From Corythucha ciliata (taxonomy: Eukaryota > Arthropoda > Insecta > Hemiptera > Tingidae), in NCBI GenBank assembly GCA_038030265.1, contig CM075938.1:4317009-4381008 (forward strand): a DNA stretch of 64,000 nucleotides, written 5' to 3'. Within the stretch, counting starts at the first letter, position 1; every line of letters begins with the position of its first letter. The position numbers were made by a program, and so were the translations under genes. The notes below the pieces were generated by a model. That model made no database searches. It was given only the letters and a program-made list of their open reading frames with translations, and had not been told where the DNA came from. Of this stretch, positions 22,882 to 34,559 are shown piece by piece.

Positions 22882-23853
22882 CTAAGCAGCCCCCCTCCCA
22901 CCAGCTCCAGAACGAAAAGCCTTAAAAGGGGCATGACGGTTCATTACATCCGTAATTTTCTTGTTAAACGTTGAAACCTTGGCATCAATTGAGGTCTCCG
23001 AATAAAGGCGGCTCCAGTCCATACCACGGAGGTCATTTTCGAGCTGATCAGCAACTACGCTTTTATAGCAACGCCTGATAACAACGGGGCCCCCCTGGAT
23101 GACCACCCTAAACCGATAGATCACGAAAATTAAATCATGATCTGACATTGGAGGCTCGCGCTTCTGCCCAAAAATGTCCTCAGCCAAACTGTGGTCACCT
23201 GCAACGGCTATGATGTCCAGCCAGGAAGAAGACTGGGACGGTGTTAAAGATCGGTGTGTCGGGTCGAACGGGACAATACTAAGATCGTGGGAAAAAAGTA
23301 AATTTTTAAGGTGGGTGCCCTCAAAGCCCTCGCCACATAGATTGGCGTTCAAGTCACCGACAAAGAAAAAGTGCTGAAATCCGGATCGCGCAAGTGAAAG
23401 GGAGCTCTCAAGCTCGCTACCAAACGCCACTCCCGGTGGCCTATAAGCAAGTAAAACGCCGAAACGAGAGTCCCCAACTCCAACCTCCAATACTAAAAAA
23501 TCAATAATCGATTGATCCGAGGAGGAACAAACAGCACTAGCCCCACCCAGCGCATCCCTAACATAACATGCAACCCCACCACCACGCCCGTCCACCCTGT
23601 CCTTACGATGGATCGTATAATCAGGCAGTTTGAAATTACTGTTCGGCATGTCAGGGTCCAACCACGTCTCCGAAACGCATATCACGTCGTAGTCAAGGGG
23701 CTCGAAGTAATCACGAAAGTTCTCAAATTTACCAATCAGTGAACGAGCATTGATATGACAGATGGATAACGAGTCCTGCATCAAATCAGGCGAGAGGAAA
23801 CAATCCAGTAACCGGTAACGAAGTAGAAAGGACAGGGAATCTGAGGACAACAC
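22882..23853 (-). pseudogene. CR1-like ORF2 N-terminal APE endonuclease
   Basis: A 323-codon frame holds the apurinic-like endonuclease motifs in order: SICHINARSL, ICVSETWL, RGGGVACYV, LAYRPPG, FVGDLNAN and MSDHDLIFV near the C-terminus. This domain nicks target DNA. The frame ends at an in-frame TAG (22882-22884) and the same frame continues directly as the RT region, so the stop is a point-mutation break in ORF2. The start codon is uncertain; the frame opens about 370 bases after ORF1. Confidence 0.85.
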
Positions 23854-24224
23854 TTCACCAATACCACGAAAGCACAGACTAGAAAATACACATCAACACA
23901 GAAACAAAAGCGTTCATCAACAGAGCAAATGAACCCACATGATTCCCCATCCAGCACCAAATCATTGTGTATAATTTTGGGACGAAAAAACGAACGTACG
24001 AATGACAAAGACCTAACCCTATTCGGGAAAATGGGAAAGACAATTCGAATATAAAAATGAGTTAATTGGCATCTAAAAAATCGTGACAAAGTAAAAAATA
24101 AAATAATGGTAATGAAAAAACAGCAGCATACACAAAGAATATTACGATACAAAAATAAAACAAAATAACAGCCAAAACAGCAGAACCAGTAAGTCAGAGC
24201 CGATGAAACCAAGGCGGCTAATTG

Positions 24225-25331
24225 CTATTTTAACCACCGATTTAGGTCCTCAGGTCGGCTGATAGTGGAGGCCGGAAGGCCTTCCTTTTCACGCACGAGG
24301 ATGCGTCCGTTTGCCACCCAAACGAATTGAAGCTTCCCACTCCTCATCAATTCCCTGGTCCTTGAGAGAATCCATCTATTTTGGCCGGTTAAACTCTCAT
24401 TAACATAAACCGGGACGTTAGGCCCTTCCTTAAAGCCGATGTCACGGAGGGAGAGAGAGCGCTTCACTTTCCTTTGCTTGATTAGCTCTTCCCTCTTTCG
24501 CTCATTTCTAAAGTGAACCAGGATAACAGGAGGCCTTGTGGGGACACCACCACTTGACACGCGTCTAGCCCGAGATGTTCGAACACGGACTACCTTTTCG
24601 ACGTCCTCAGAAACAAGCGGCACGCTCAAAGCCTGAGAAGTAGCCTGAAGAATCTCCCATAGGTTCTCCGACGGAGACGGGGGCACACCTGAAATTTCCA
24701 ACATATGGCCACGCTTCTCTTGTTCAGAGATATTGAGCCGAGCTTCTAAATCGGCGACTCTTTTTTCCAACGCAGCGCTATTAGATGCAAGGCCATTACT
24801 CTCGTCCTCCAACGTACTGACTTTAGACTCCAGAGCCAAGACCTTAGCTCCCAGGTCTTTAATGGATCCATGACACATTTCCAACGACTGGATGAGATCC
24901 TTGTGTTTCTCATTGACGTCCTTCGAAAAGTTAGATAATTCTTCCTTTAGACATGAAGAGTCATTCTGAAGCTGCAGGAGGATCCCCATCATAGCATCAA
25001 GCCTGTTAGATCCAGAAGAATCCGATGAACCACTCGACTCTACCGGCGATTTCGTCACCAACGGGTCACCGTCGCTTGAAGCACCCCTGGGGACTCCCGC
25101 AGACCGCACAGGGGTAACCTCTCCCCTTTCCTTCCTCGTACGTGATCTGCATTCAGGGCAATTGTAACTGAGTTCCTTTTTATCCAGCTTCATCACATTA
25201 AAGTCCTCCTTCGAAATCCCGACGCATTTGAGGTGAAAAGTGCCAGAGCACTTGAAACAGGAAACTCTGTAAGCGTTATGAACGAGCGTGACGCTGCACT
25301 TCAAACACTTTCCCACCAGCGACATGGTCAC
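24225..25331 (-). CDS. CR1-like LINE ORF1: PHD finger, coiled coil, FP25K-like domain
   Basis: An intact frame of 368 residues. Residues 9-61 form a C4HC3 PHD-type finger (Cys9, 12, 25, 28, His33, Cys36, 58, 61). Residues about 115-205 are heptad-rich (LEMCHGSIKDLGAKVLALESK) and likely coiled coil for self-association. Residues about 230-368 (VILVHFRNERKREELI, PVYVNESLTGQNRWIL, FVWVANGRILVR) resemble the baculovirus FP25K-type domain seen in other LINE ORF1 proteins. The likely role is an RNA-binding, multimerising partner of ORF2 in the retrotransposition particle. It is the only undamaged gene of this element; I chose the first ATG because it precedes the finger directly. Confidence 0.8.
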   Translation of the reverse strand: MTMSLVGKCLKCSVTLVHNAYRVSCFKCSGTFHLKCVGISKEDFNVMKLDKKELSYNCPECRSRTRKERGEVTPVRSAGVPRGASSDGDPLVTKSPVESSGSSDSSGSNRLDAMMGILLQLQNDSSCLKEELSNFSKDVNEKHKDLIQSLEMCHGSIKDLGAKVLALESKVSTLEDESNGLASNSAALEKRVADLEARLNISEQEKRGHMLEISGVPPSPSENLWEILQATSQALSVPLVSEDVEKVVRVRTSRARRVSSGGVPTRPPVILVHFRNERKREELIKQRKVKRSLSLRDIGFKEGPNVPVYVNESLTGQNRWILSRTRELMRSGKLQFVWVANGRILVREKEGLPASTISRPEDLNRWLK

Positions 25332-25370
25332 TCGGAAAAAGAGAAGAAGTTATGCGAAGAAAACACCCTG

Positions 25371-26254
25371 AAGTTTTTAATCCAGTAGTAGCCTTTTACT
25401 AGTGTGCAAGTGAGAGGGAAAATAGGCGCTGCGGCGGCACTCCTCACGGCTCCAAAAATGGTCCGACATTAATTTTGAAAAATGGATTTTACTCGGGTAC
25501 TAAATCTACAATTCGCATCGTTAACCTTTTTTTAGATTTCACCTCGTAACCCCAAAATCAGACACACAAAATCTCGATTTTTTATAAATTTGGAAAAATC
25601 ATGTACAGCCCAGTTGTAGGATAAGTCACTGTTTCCAAAACATTTTTTAGATTCAAGATCGGATAATAATTAGCGCCCGAAACAGAAAATTCGTGAATAA
25701 AATAGAACACCCCCGCGAGTCACCTACCTAGGGAAAGAGAGTGTTGGAGAGAGGGACTCATACTTGAAGTCAAGGTCACGTCTCATTCACCTCGCTGGTC
25801 GTGTTTTTTGTTCTCTATCTCTTCTTTTTTCACGCAAAAACAATAATGTTATACATTTAAAGTGATTCCGGCGAATCGCAGTCGAATGCCCGGTGTCCTG
25901 TGTATAACTTTATTAATAATAAAACCTCATTTATTGGGCTTGAGTAAAATATCATTGGTAATTTGGTATCCTGCTCTGATTGCCTGATTGATAAGGTGCA
26001 TAGGGTAGTGCTCAGCGACCAGCGCATGCATATAAAATATGTGATATATGCGATGTAGCTAAATGTTTAAAAATACCTATGTAATATACATTTCTTCATG
26101 AGGACTGATATTTTTCAGGACAAGAGCCCAGGTAAATAGTAAATCTGACAATAAGACCACTGCGTAAGTGTTGTATTTGCAGGAACATTCCCGATTCTTC
26201 GTTGTATCTGTTTGAAAAAAAAAAGAGGGGAAAAAGAAGACGGAAGTAAAGCCC
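25371..26254. other. No gene recognised
   Basis: AT-rich sequence after the LINE 5' side. The first part may be LINE 5' UTR. Short direct motifs are present, but there is no frame or repeat I can name. Confidence 0.4.
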
Positions 26255-26695
26255 ATATAACTGAATATTTTACTTCAAAACTGACGATTTTACGCTAAAG
26301 CCGAAGTGTTTACGCCTAAACTAAAGATTTCACAGCGCAACTGGCAATTGTAAAACCCAAGGCTTTACCCCCCGCCCCCAACTGATGATTTCACCCTAAA
26401 ACTAAAGAGTTTAACCCAAACTGATGAAAAACGAATGCTCTTACCTAAACCGAGCACTCTGCATTCAAAACTGCCGATTTTATCCCTCAAGAGGATATTG
26501 TACTCAAAAAAACGTTCAATTTCTCGCCAAAGTTGACGTGCTACCCCCCCCCCTCTCACCAACTGAAGATGTCACTTTAAAAACTGGCGATTTCACACCA
26601 AAACCAAATTTGACGGTTCTATCTCAAAACAGGCAATTTTATAACACAACTGACGAGTTTCAACCCAAAATTAAAGTTTATTCAGTTTGGCTATA
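26255..26695 (-). repeat. Degenerate about 20-22-bp array, family iii
   Basis: Units such as AAAACTGACGATTTTACCC recur about every 20-22 bases. The reverse complement (AATCGTCAGTTTTG) matches a box of the adjacent family ii array, so iii looks like a shortened, reversed relative of it. C runs occur near 26365 and 26544. Confidence 0.55.
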
Positions 26696-26699
26696 CGTT

Positions 26700-28225
26700 T
26701 AGGGCATGAATCGTCTGAAGTTTCAGTACCAATTATTTTCCATTGCGAGAAGGCTCAGTTAGGCAACGTATGAATGTTAAATTTCACCATTTCTCGGGCA
26801 CGAATGGTTTGTTCAGCCACTTTTAGGGCGTGATTAGCCAGGCTCCACGCAAGCAATTTTTATAGCACGACAGTGGTCAGTGTATCAAGTCCTTCAGGCT
26901 GCGGGTAACCAATGCTGGTGATGTGATATAGGGGGGGGGGGGTCAGCCATTTGGTGATGTTTGGACGGCCCATGTTCAAGTGTGTAAACACCAGTGGTCA
27001 GCTTACCGGTTTAAGTCGCGAATAGCCATGTTTGGCCATTTTTTACTTTGTTGAGCAAATAGGCATTTTTTGAAAGACACAAATCGTCATTTGCACCATC
27101 TGCAGCCTCCGTGAAGGGCGCAAATGATCAGTTTGACAATTTATAAAGCATTAATTAATAATAGTATGCCATGTTCTCCGCCAATTTAGAACCTGAACAG
27201 TCAGTTTTGCCTTTTCATAGAGTGCGAATAGTCAGTTTGCCATATCTAGTGCACAAATTGTCAGTATGGTCATTTACATGGAGAAATACCTAGTGTGAAA
27301 TTTTCATGGCATGAATAGTCAGTTTTGCCATTCAAGGGTCCGAATAGTCAGTTTTGTCGTTTTTAGAGCAGGAATTGCCAGTTTAGCCGTTTTTTAGAGC
27401 GAGAATGGCCAGCTCAATCCTTTTATGGGCGCTAAGGTCAGTTTGGGCATTTTTAAGCCTGGGAAATCGCTGTTTTCAGGGCACATAGGGTCAGTATTGA
27501 CGATTTCAAGGCTTGAATAGCCATAATTGTTATTTTTAGGGTACATAGAGTCAGTTTTCTCTGTTATAGGCGCGAATAGTACGTCCCAAGCCAAGGCGAG
27601 AAAGGTCAACTTGGCCATTCAGGGCCGGAGTCACCTATTCATGCATTTTAGAGCGTGATTCGTCAGTTTATTCATTTTTAGAGCTCGTAAAGTCAGTTCA
27701 TTAGCAATTTTTAGGGTTCAAAACTTCAAATAGTCCATCAAGCCAAGGCCATGGAAGTTTGACAACTCCACGATTATCAATTTTGCATTTTCAGGGCAGG
27801 AATAATCTTTTTAGGCATTTCCAGGGCGCGTGAAGTCATTTTGTCCGCTTTCAGGACCTCGATCATTAGTCCGTCAAGCCGAAAGCGCGTATTTGGTCAC
27901 ATTAGTCACGAGAATGGACAGTATGACCATTTCTAGCGCGCCAATGGTCGATTTAGCTACAATCGGAGCGTGAATATTGATCTTTTCAGGCATTTTTAGA
28001 AGTTCACCAATCGCTAGTTTAGACTATCTTTAGCTACGCTGTTTGTTCTAGCTATTTTTAGGGCGCGCCAAGTCAATTTACCCATTTTCAAATTCGAATC
28101 GTCGGTTTTGTATTTTTGGGCGCGAGTTTAGTCAGTTTATAGTGCCGTTTTTATAGTGGGAGTAGCTAGTTTTAACTACTTTTAGGCAGGAAATGGCTGT
28201 CAAGCCATTTTTCTAGTAGAGGGAA
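26700..28225 (+). repeat. Degenerate 30-bp array, family ii
   Basis: Units read GAATAGTCAGTTTTGCC then ATTTTTAGGGCGC, period 30, with strong divergence between units and a 12-G run near 26931. Coding capacity is absent. The right flank (28226-28280) contains CCCTCCCTTGGAAAATCC. Its reverse complement resembles the hAT-like end seen at 32587 (GGATTT...GGGAGGGG). Confidence 0.7.
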
Positions 28226-28746
28226 ACACACCTTTTCTTTAGCCCCTCCCTTGGAAAATCCTGAATCCACGTCGGTCCGCGAAAGTGGTATTTTATGACG
28301 CAAAAACGGCGAAATTTGTATCTGAATATTATGTCATCCTTGCGAAATTCGCGAAATTGATTTGTTAATAGCGAAATCCGGGAAATGATTGTTTTAGTGA
28401 GCTTCGACGAAACAATGTGATTGTGATTGTCCTGAAGGATTTATACTTCCAGAATTTATTTAGGGGTGGGCAACTGCGCCACTAAATCTGCGCTTTCGAG
28501 TGTAGGGGAGGGGAACTGCCTATTCCTGCCCCCCTCTGACTACACCCATGATTGTTTCCTTGTTGTTATGTCCGTCCGTATGTCCAAACAATAGTTTGGG
28601 CAGTTTGGGCTTTCAAAAAACACGAATTCTACATAAATACTATAGACTATAAACAATGGGGCGGGAAGAGGAGCATATTTCTACGTCACAATCGGTCTCG
28701 ACCAATCAAAACACTGAGGCAACTTTTTCGTCTTGTTTACATTGTA

Positions 28747-28941
28747 ATGGCCAACCTTGTTAGTTCTAGTAGCCTTGCGTTCATGTAAGTTCTACATTGA
28801 AAGCTTGCTGCATATCGTTTTTTTTTTTCAATAACTCAGTCTTGATGGCTTTGTAGGCATCAAAATTACGTAAAATGGAACTTAAGTGACTACGCTGGGG
28901 GATTATCGAAGGAAGGATCGCCGCTATCTAAAAAAAATTGA
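28747..28941 (+). CDS. Candidate two-exon mini-gene, 40 residues, unknown
   Basis: Exon 1 (28747-28784) encodes MANLVSSSSLAF and ends at GTAAGTTC. A 72-base intron with a T-rich tract ends GGCTTTGTAG at 28856. Exon 2 (28857-28941) encodes HQNYVKWNLSDYAGG and onward to a TGA, with AATAAA at 28943. A CCAAT motif lies at about 28699. Splice sites, stop and polyadenylation signal fit a compact gene, but I do not recognise the peptide. It may be the end of a longer gene, since the exon 1 frame is open upstream to 28552. Without the splice the frame stops at 28788. Confidence 0.35.
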
Positions 28942-30062
28942 AAATAAATCGGTGCCGGTCCTTGCTCGTGAATATACTATCGCTCAACATTTGACATCTT
29001 GTCATCAATAAAAATCGGGCAACTTATTTCAATCGTAGTGTCCTTTCTAGTACAAAGGTTCATTAGTGGAAATTCTACAGACGCCCGTCATTTCCCGGCG
29101 ATGTCGAGCTTGGGTAATGTAAATTACCTCGTTGACGTGGTGAGTGCATTCACACAAGAGGAATTTCGCGATTTGAAATCACTTGAACCGCAACACGTCG
29201 ACAGAAGTGGCTTAGTTAGTACTTCGGGAGTTCGGAATGACGGAGACAAGGGCTTTGTGATGACAAGAGTGAGTTTTCCAAAGGCCAGTTCACAATTTAT
29301 TGTCGGTACGGGAACGTAAATGCGAATGGGTGCGACTGTAGTCGGACCAGAGCAATCGTTTCATTTCAAACCCTTTCACGCTGCCATCCCGTCAATTTTG
29401 AAGTGGCTTAACTTTTAATTATCGCGTTAGGCTCGTTTCACATATACGAGGTTTCTCGCGGCGCGGTTTTGGCTGCAGCGTATTGACCACGTACACCTAT
29501 ACACACGTGCGGTACATATTACTTGGTTCGATGAGAAAGCGGCATTCACGCGGGGGCCTCGTGAAACCGTGTTTGTGTGAAAAGAGCGTTGGGAAATGCT
29601 CAACGTAGAATGTCCACGTGCTCCTTTCATAGTGCTGAAGAAGATTACCTCACCCTGATGCTTGGAAAAGAATCTGAAGAAGGATACACGGTCCTTTCCA
29701 GCCCTCGAGTAGCAGCACCCAACAAACGCGTAGTTCATCGGCATTTCGTTCTTTTTGGATCGGTCGAATAAACGCCATTTGTGTATTATAGAATAAAAAG
29801 ACCACGTTTTGATGATTCTCTAGTCAAAATTCATTTTCCAAGTAACATAGGAACAAGACTTCTTGGCCGAGCGATGTGGAGAATACACATTCTGTTCTGC
29901 CTCAGTGACTGAAACCCGGAAGAAACTATCTCCGTCTGTGGATCAATTGCTTACAATAGACCTAAATTTCAGCTCATAAAACATAAAACAACTTTTGGAA
30001 CGTTAAAATTAAAAATATAAATAAATCACTCAATACTGTAATAAATTTGGGGTAACCAGGAA
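28942..30062. other. No recognised gene
   Basis: Contains a 106-codon frame (28999-29319, +) and overlapping frames around 29427-29744 (-) with no known motif. Composition is less AT-biased than the arrays, so it could be unique host DNA. Confidence 0.4.
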
Positions 30063-30105
30063 AGGTAATATAACCCAACTCTTATCTCGTGTCCGTTCCC
30101 GATAC
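30063..30105 (+). repeat. Isolated copy of the 43-bp arm sequence
   Basis: Exact match to 15821-15863. Sequence on its left is unrelated to the arms, and on its right LINE sequence begins at once. Confidence 0.6.
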
Positions 30106-30199
30106 AATTTTTTCGAGTCTTCGCTCATATTGTCAAAAGCTTGAGAAAGTTTGCTATTCTTCGTATGTAAGTGAGGTAGAGCAACGTATATAAACTCGA

Positions 30200-31586
30200 A
30201 TCCGAAACAGTTTTGGTCATTTATCCAAGGTAAACGAAAATCGAACTCAATGCCTTCTGAAATGAAGTTTAATGGGGCTACTAGTAATCTTCCACAAGAT
30301 ATGGCTGATTATTTTGCTGACCACTTTGGGTCGGTCTATTCAAAAGATGAGGCTCCTTTGATTATTACTTGAAATTTAACAAATTCTTTATCGTTATGCT
30401 CTATGGCATTGTCAAAAGGGGATATTCTTGATGCCCTATTATCCCTAAAGGGTGGGAAAAATAAAGGACCCGATGAAATCCCGGAGATTATGTTAAAGAA
30501 ATGTTGCTTTGTCCTTGTCGAACCCATTTTTATACTGTACAATAAATCTCTTGAGTCGGGAGTATATCCGGAAAAATGGAAAACCTCGTTTGTGTTGCCT
30601 TTGTACAAGAGCGGTGATAAAGATATTGTAAACAACTATAGACCTATTTGTAGAATGTCGGTTGTACCTAAAGTTTTTGAAAAGCTTATTTCTGATAAAT
30701 TAACTCCTCTAATTGATAAATTTATCACGGATCACCAGCACGGGTTTATGGCAAAAAAATCTACCTTAACTAACTTATTATCGTTCCAGTCGGACATCCT
30801 GGATGCGTTCGACAATAAATGCCAGGTGGACGTTATTTATACAGATTTCTGTAAAGCATTTGATAAGGTGAATCACATTTTGTTATGCCATAAGTTAGAA
30901 AGATTCGGATTCAGCGGCAGTCTTTTGAGATGGCTATATCAGATTATTTAATAAACCGGACCCAACTGGTGTTGACTGGTGTCGGTGTTGATTGGTCGAG
31001 ACCAATCAGTATGCCTTCAGGAGTCCCTCAAGGGGGCCACTTGTCTCCAGCGTTCTTCAAAATTTTTGTAAACGACTTACCCGACATATTTGCCTCCTGC
31101 AGATGCAAATTGTTTGCGGATGATTTGACATTGTATAGTGTTGTGAATTCTGAAACTGACTGTGATAATTTGCAAAATGACATTAACTCTCTAGTCAAAT
31201 GGTGTGACCTAAACATGTTAAACTTAAATATTAATAAATGTTATGTTACGCGCTTTTATAGGAAAAAAACTGTGATATTGTACTCTTACAAAACTAAAGA
31301 ACGCCATATTCAGTCACTAAACTCTGTAAAAGATCTAGCTATTACTATTGTTACGCGTCTGTCCTTTAAGATTCATATAGAGAACATAACGAACAAAGCA
31401 TTAAAATTGTGTGGTTTCATAAAGAGATAAGTATAGTAAGAAACACGAAAGATTTTGCAGACGTTTCTTCTATAAAATTACTCTACTTTTATCTAGTCAG
31501 AACTGTGATAGAATACAATAGTATAATCTGGTCGCCCAGTTATCAAGTATATATTGATAAGTTGGAAAGAGTGCAAAATAAAATGC
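30200..31586 (+). pseudogene. LINE reverse transcriptase, first part
   Basis: Residue blocks in order: MADYFADHFGSVYSKDEAP, a stop at about 30370, ALLSLKGGKNKGPDEIPE, YNKSLESGVYPEKWK, YRPICRMSVVPKVFEKLI, HGFMAKKSTLTNLL, YTDFCKAFDKVNH. A frame change near 30935 leads into MPSGVPQGGHLSPAFFKIF and the catalytic CKLFADDLTLYS. The thumb and NLNINKCYVTRF follow. Most RT motifs remain, but stops and the frame change make it dead. The group is an APE-type LINE; I cannot fix the clade. Confidence 0.8.
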
Positions 31587-32067
31587 TGTTATGCCATAAG
31601 TTAGAAAGATTCGGATTCAGCGGCAGTCTTTTGAGATGGCTATATCAGATTATTTAATAAACCGGACCCAACTGGTGTTGATCGTGTGACCTAAACATGT
31701 TAAACTTAAATATTAATAAATGTTATGTTACGCGCTTTTATAGGAAAAAAACTGTGATATTGTACTCTTACAAAACTAAAGAACGCCATATTCAGTCACT
31801 AAACTCTGTAAAAGATCTAGCTATTACTATTGTTACGCGTCTGTCCTTTAAGATTCATATAGAGAACATAACGAACAAAGCATTAAAATTGTGTGGTTTC
31901 ATAAAGAGATAAGTATAGTAAGAAACACGAAAGATTTTGCAGACGTTTCTTCTATAAAATTACTCTACTTTTATCTAGTCAGAACTGTGATAGAATACAA
32001 TAGTATAATCTGGTCGCCCAGTTATCAAGTATATATTGATAAGTTGGAAAGAGTGCAAAATAAAATG
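31587..32067 (+). repeat. Scrambled internal duplication in the LINE
   Basis: 31588-31681 repeats 30886-30979 (ending near GGTGTTGA), and 31684-32067 repeats 31203-31586. The 220 bases between the two source segments (30980-31202) are missing from the second copy. Junctions show only short microhomology. This fits template switching during reverse transcription or a tandem duplication followed by deletion. Confidence 0.85.
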
Positions 32068-32259
32068 CTGCGCTATATGGCTTATAAAATCCACATTTGG
32101 GTGGTGGCGCAGGACGTATCTTATGACACGCTGCGAACAGTGGCAAACATTGAGTCCCTTCAAAAACGACGTGTGATATGTGATGTTCTGGTTATTTTTA
32201 AATTGCTTAACGGGCTTATCGATAGCACTGAATTACTTTCAAAACTAAACTTTCTATAA
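31683..32259 (+). pseudogene. LINE reverse transcriptase C-terminal part
   Basis: The second copy of the thumb region continues past the duplication into TVIEYNSIIWSPSYQVYIDKLERVQNKML and ends SLQKRRVICDVLVIFKLLNG, the usual LINE C-terminal region. Frame change near 31900. Confidence 0.7.
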
Positions 32260-32586
32260 ATAGCCTGAACATGGACATATTTAGGTATCATAACAGCAAA
32301 TCAATAAGAAATGTATGCAGTGACTTAATCACTTCTTAACATAGTGGGTTAAAATTTTTATGGCATTCAAGCTGTTAATAAATAAATAAAAATAAAAATA
32401 AAATTATATTTATATTATGTTCTAGAAGGTGGCGCCTTCCTCTGTGGGTCTTATGATCTGACTTAGGTTTACTGATTACAATTTGCATTCAAATTGAGCA
32501 AAGCTGTGGAGTTCTGAGGACCGGTTTCGTCTTCGCCGTGCTCCCTTGGCCAAGGAGGTCGAAAGGCCTTTCATAGTGCGGCCAAC

Positions 32587-33750
32587 CAGTGGCGGATCTA
32601 GGATTTCATCTTGGGAGGGGTTCTACCATAAATCTGATTCACTCTTTCTGTTTACTGTGAGTTTCAGTCACAAAACTTGCCTCTAAGGAACCGTAAAAAG
32701 CGTTTCCTCAATTATAGCAGTGAACTAGGGGATTTTCTCGAATTGATCCGCTATTTAATCGTTTCTTTCCGTTTCAGCAGCGAATGGACGCATTCTTGTA
32801 CACTTTATAGCCGCGAATTTTCTCAATTTTATCAACGATTGAGCTATTTAGCGGTGAGTTAACGTATTTTGAAATTTTAGCGTTTTTCGTTACTTCTTAA
32901 GTCATGCGAATTAGCAAATTATCTCCATTGTAGCCGCAACTTACCGTGTTTGCTCAATTTTTAGCCACGAATTAGCGTATTTTCTCGAATTCATCCGCGA
33001 ATAAAAGTTTTCTGTTTTTTATTTCATTTTAGCTGCAAATTATTTCTGAATTTACACGTGCGAATCACCGCGTTTACTCGATTTCAGCTCTGAATTAGAC
33101 AATTTTTACAAAATCCGCGAATTAGCGTTTTTCTCCATTTTAGCTTCACATTAGCGCTTTTTCTGAAATTTTGCCGTGAACTAGCGCTATTTATAATTTT
33201 GGCAACGAATTATTTCCCCAATTTCGCAGCGCTGAATCATTTCTTAATTTCAGCAGCGAAACACCGCGTTTCTCAATCTTAGCTGATGGAAATTTCCGCA
33301 TTTATTCTACAAAAAGATCCTCGAATTAACGTCTTTCTTCATTTTAGTTGCGAATGAGCTATATTTAATTCGATTTTTAGGTGGGATTTAGCAGATGTTT
33401 TCTGGTTTAGCCGCCAATCAGGCGATTTTCTCCATTTCAGCCGAGAATTACCTATTTTTTCACTTTTATTTACGCGAAAGAGCGCTTTTTTTCAATTTCA
33501 GTCCCGTTGCTGCCTCGAGATGGCACGAGTTGGCATTTTTAACAATAATAGTTGAGCCTGCTGACCAGTGCTGAGCGGTGAGTTGCAGCTTTTTCTCAAT
33601 TTTATAGCGGCGAATTAGGGCTTTTTTAGTGTAATTCTCCCTTTTTAGCATCAAATTACAAGTGATTTTTTTTTTTTTACAAGAATCAGCGATTTTTTAC
33701 CTTTTCAAGCGTGAATATTTAGCGTTTTTTACCAACGTTTTGCCGTGTAC
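32587..33750 (-). repeat. 30-bp array, family i, reverse, with hAT-like left terminus
   Basis: The left edge is CAGTGGCGGATCTAGG followed by ATTTCATCTTGGGAGGGG, typical of hAT-type element ends. From about 32690 family i units (TTTTAGCCGCGAATTAGC) run to about 33750. No terminus is seen on the right. Confidence 0.6.
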
Positions 33751-33864
33751 CGAACTTTCCTGGACAAGCTAAGTCATTAGTTATCTCAAAGAATATTTAG
33801 CCAAGCACTAAGAAAATGACTATGGGCAACTCAAACATCACGTTACTCTAGGGATCGTGGGAAT

Positions 33865-34440
33865 AAACAGGAAAACCGTAAATTTCACTCATGAAGCAGA
33901 TTATACAGTCTAAGAAACGGTCGATATAACCTCAATAACCGATTTTTTTGTATAAAAACTGGTTGTGTAACCCTCAGAACAGTCAATTCATTCCCAGACC
34001 CTGGCTTTGGACAGATGGTGTCACTATACCCATCAAAAACTGGCACCTCTGCCTGGGAAATCGTCTGGATTACATTCTATTATGAACTTTCTGACCAGAA
34101 ATTGGCAATTCCACCAAAGGCATAGCCAGGGGTATAGCGCAAGGGTGTTTAGACGGCTGCCCAGTTGCCCAGCACACTCTTTTACAGGCTGCCGCTTTTG
34201 TTCATGACACTCCTTCACATTAGCCACACTTGGAAACCGTCAATTTTACTCTTTCAAACCGATTACGTGGTACTCAAACTAAACAATTTACATTTGGAAA
34301 ACAACAACATCTCGAAATTTTGCCCAGAACACAAACTCTACACCAGTGGCGTGCCCAGGATTGGCGTACCGCCCCAAGCCAAGCCACGGGTGCTCACTGG
34401 GTCTGCAAAAAATTCGACACATTCGGACTTCACGCCATAA
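33865..34440 (-). repeat. Family iii-like short-period array
   Basis: Weak units of ACTGGTTGTGTAACCCT / AACGGTCGATATAACC type recur. CAGTGGCGTGCCCAGG at 34344 is another hAT-like terminus inside the stretch. Confidence 0.4.
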
Positions 34441-34559
34441 ATCCGCCTTGCGAATAGTCAGTCAAGCTATACTTTATTCCGCGAGCGAGTATTACTGTAA
34501 ACGTCAGCGGAAAAGGGGGGGGGGGGCAATCAGTTCGTAAGGTGGACACGGTGCTATTC

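Larger units (their letters stand above)
20504..25370 (-). mobile_element. Nearly full-length CR1-like LINE
   Basis: On the minus strand the order is ORF1 (PHD finger, coiled coil, FP25K-like domain), APE-type endonuclease, reverse transcriptase, and a 3' UTR of about 600 bases. The 3' end is a short repeat of a 10-base unit with TTAAATTCCA, 2-3 copies at 20511-20541, then T-rich sequence. CR1-group LINEs characteristically end in short tandem repeats and not poly(A). ORF2 is broken. The exact 5' end upstream of 25331 is not visible. Confidence 0.85.
30104..32405 (+). mobile_element. APE-type LINE (Jockey/CR1 group), rearranged and 5'-truncated
   Basis: Coding sequence of a LINE ORF2 runs from the pre-RT linker (30105-30370) to the C-terminus near 32259. 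The 3' UTR follows and a tail of AATAAA-like repeats sits at about 32375-32405. The endonuclease is missing. A scrambled duplication occupies 31587-32067 (separate entries). Confidence 0.8.
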
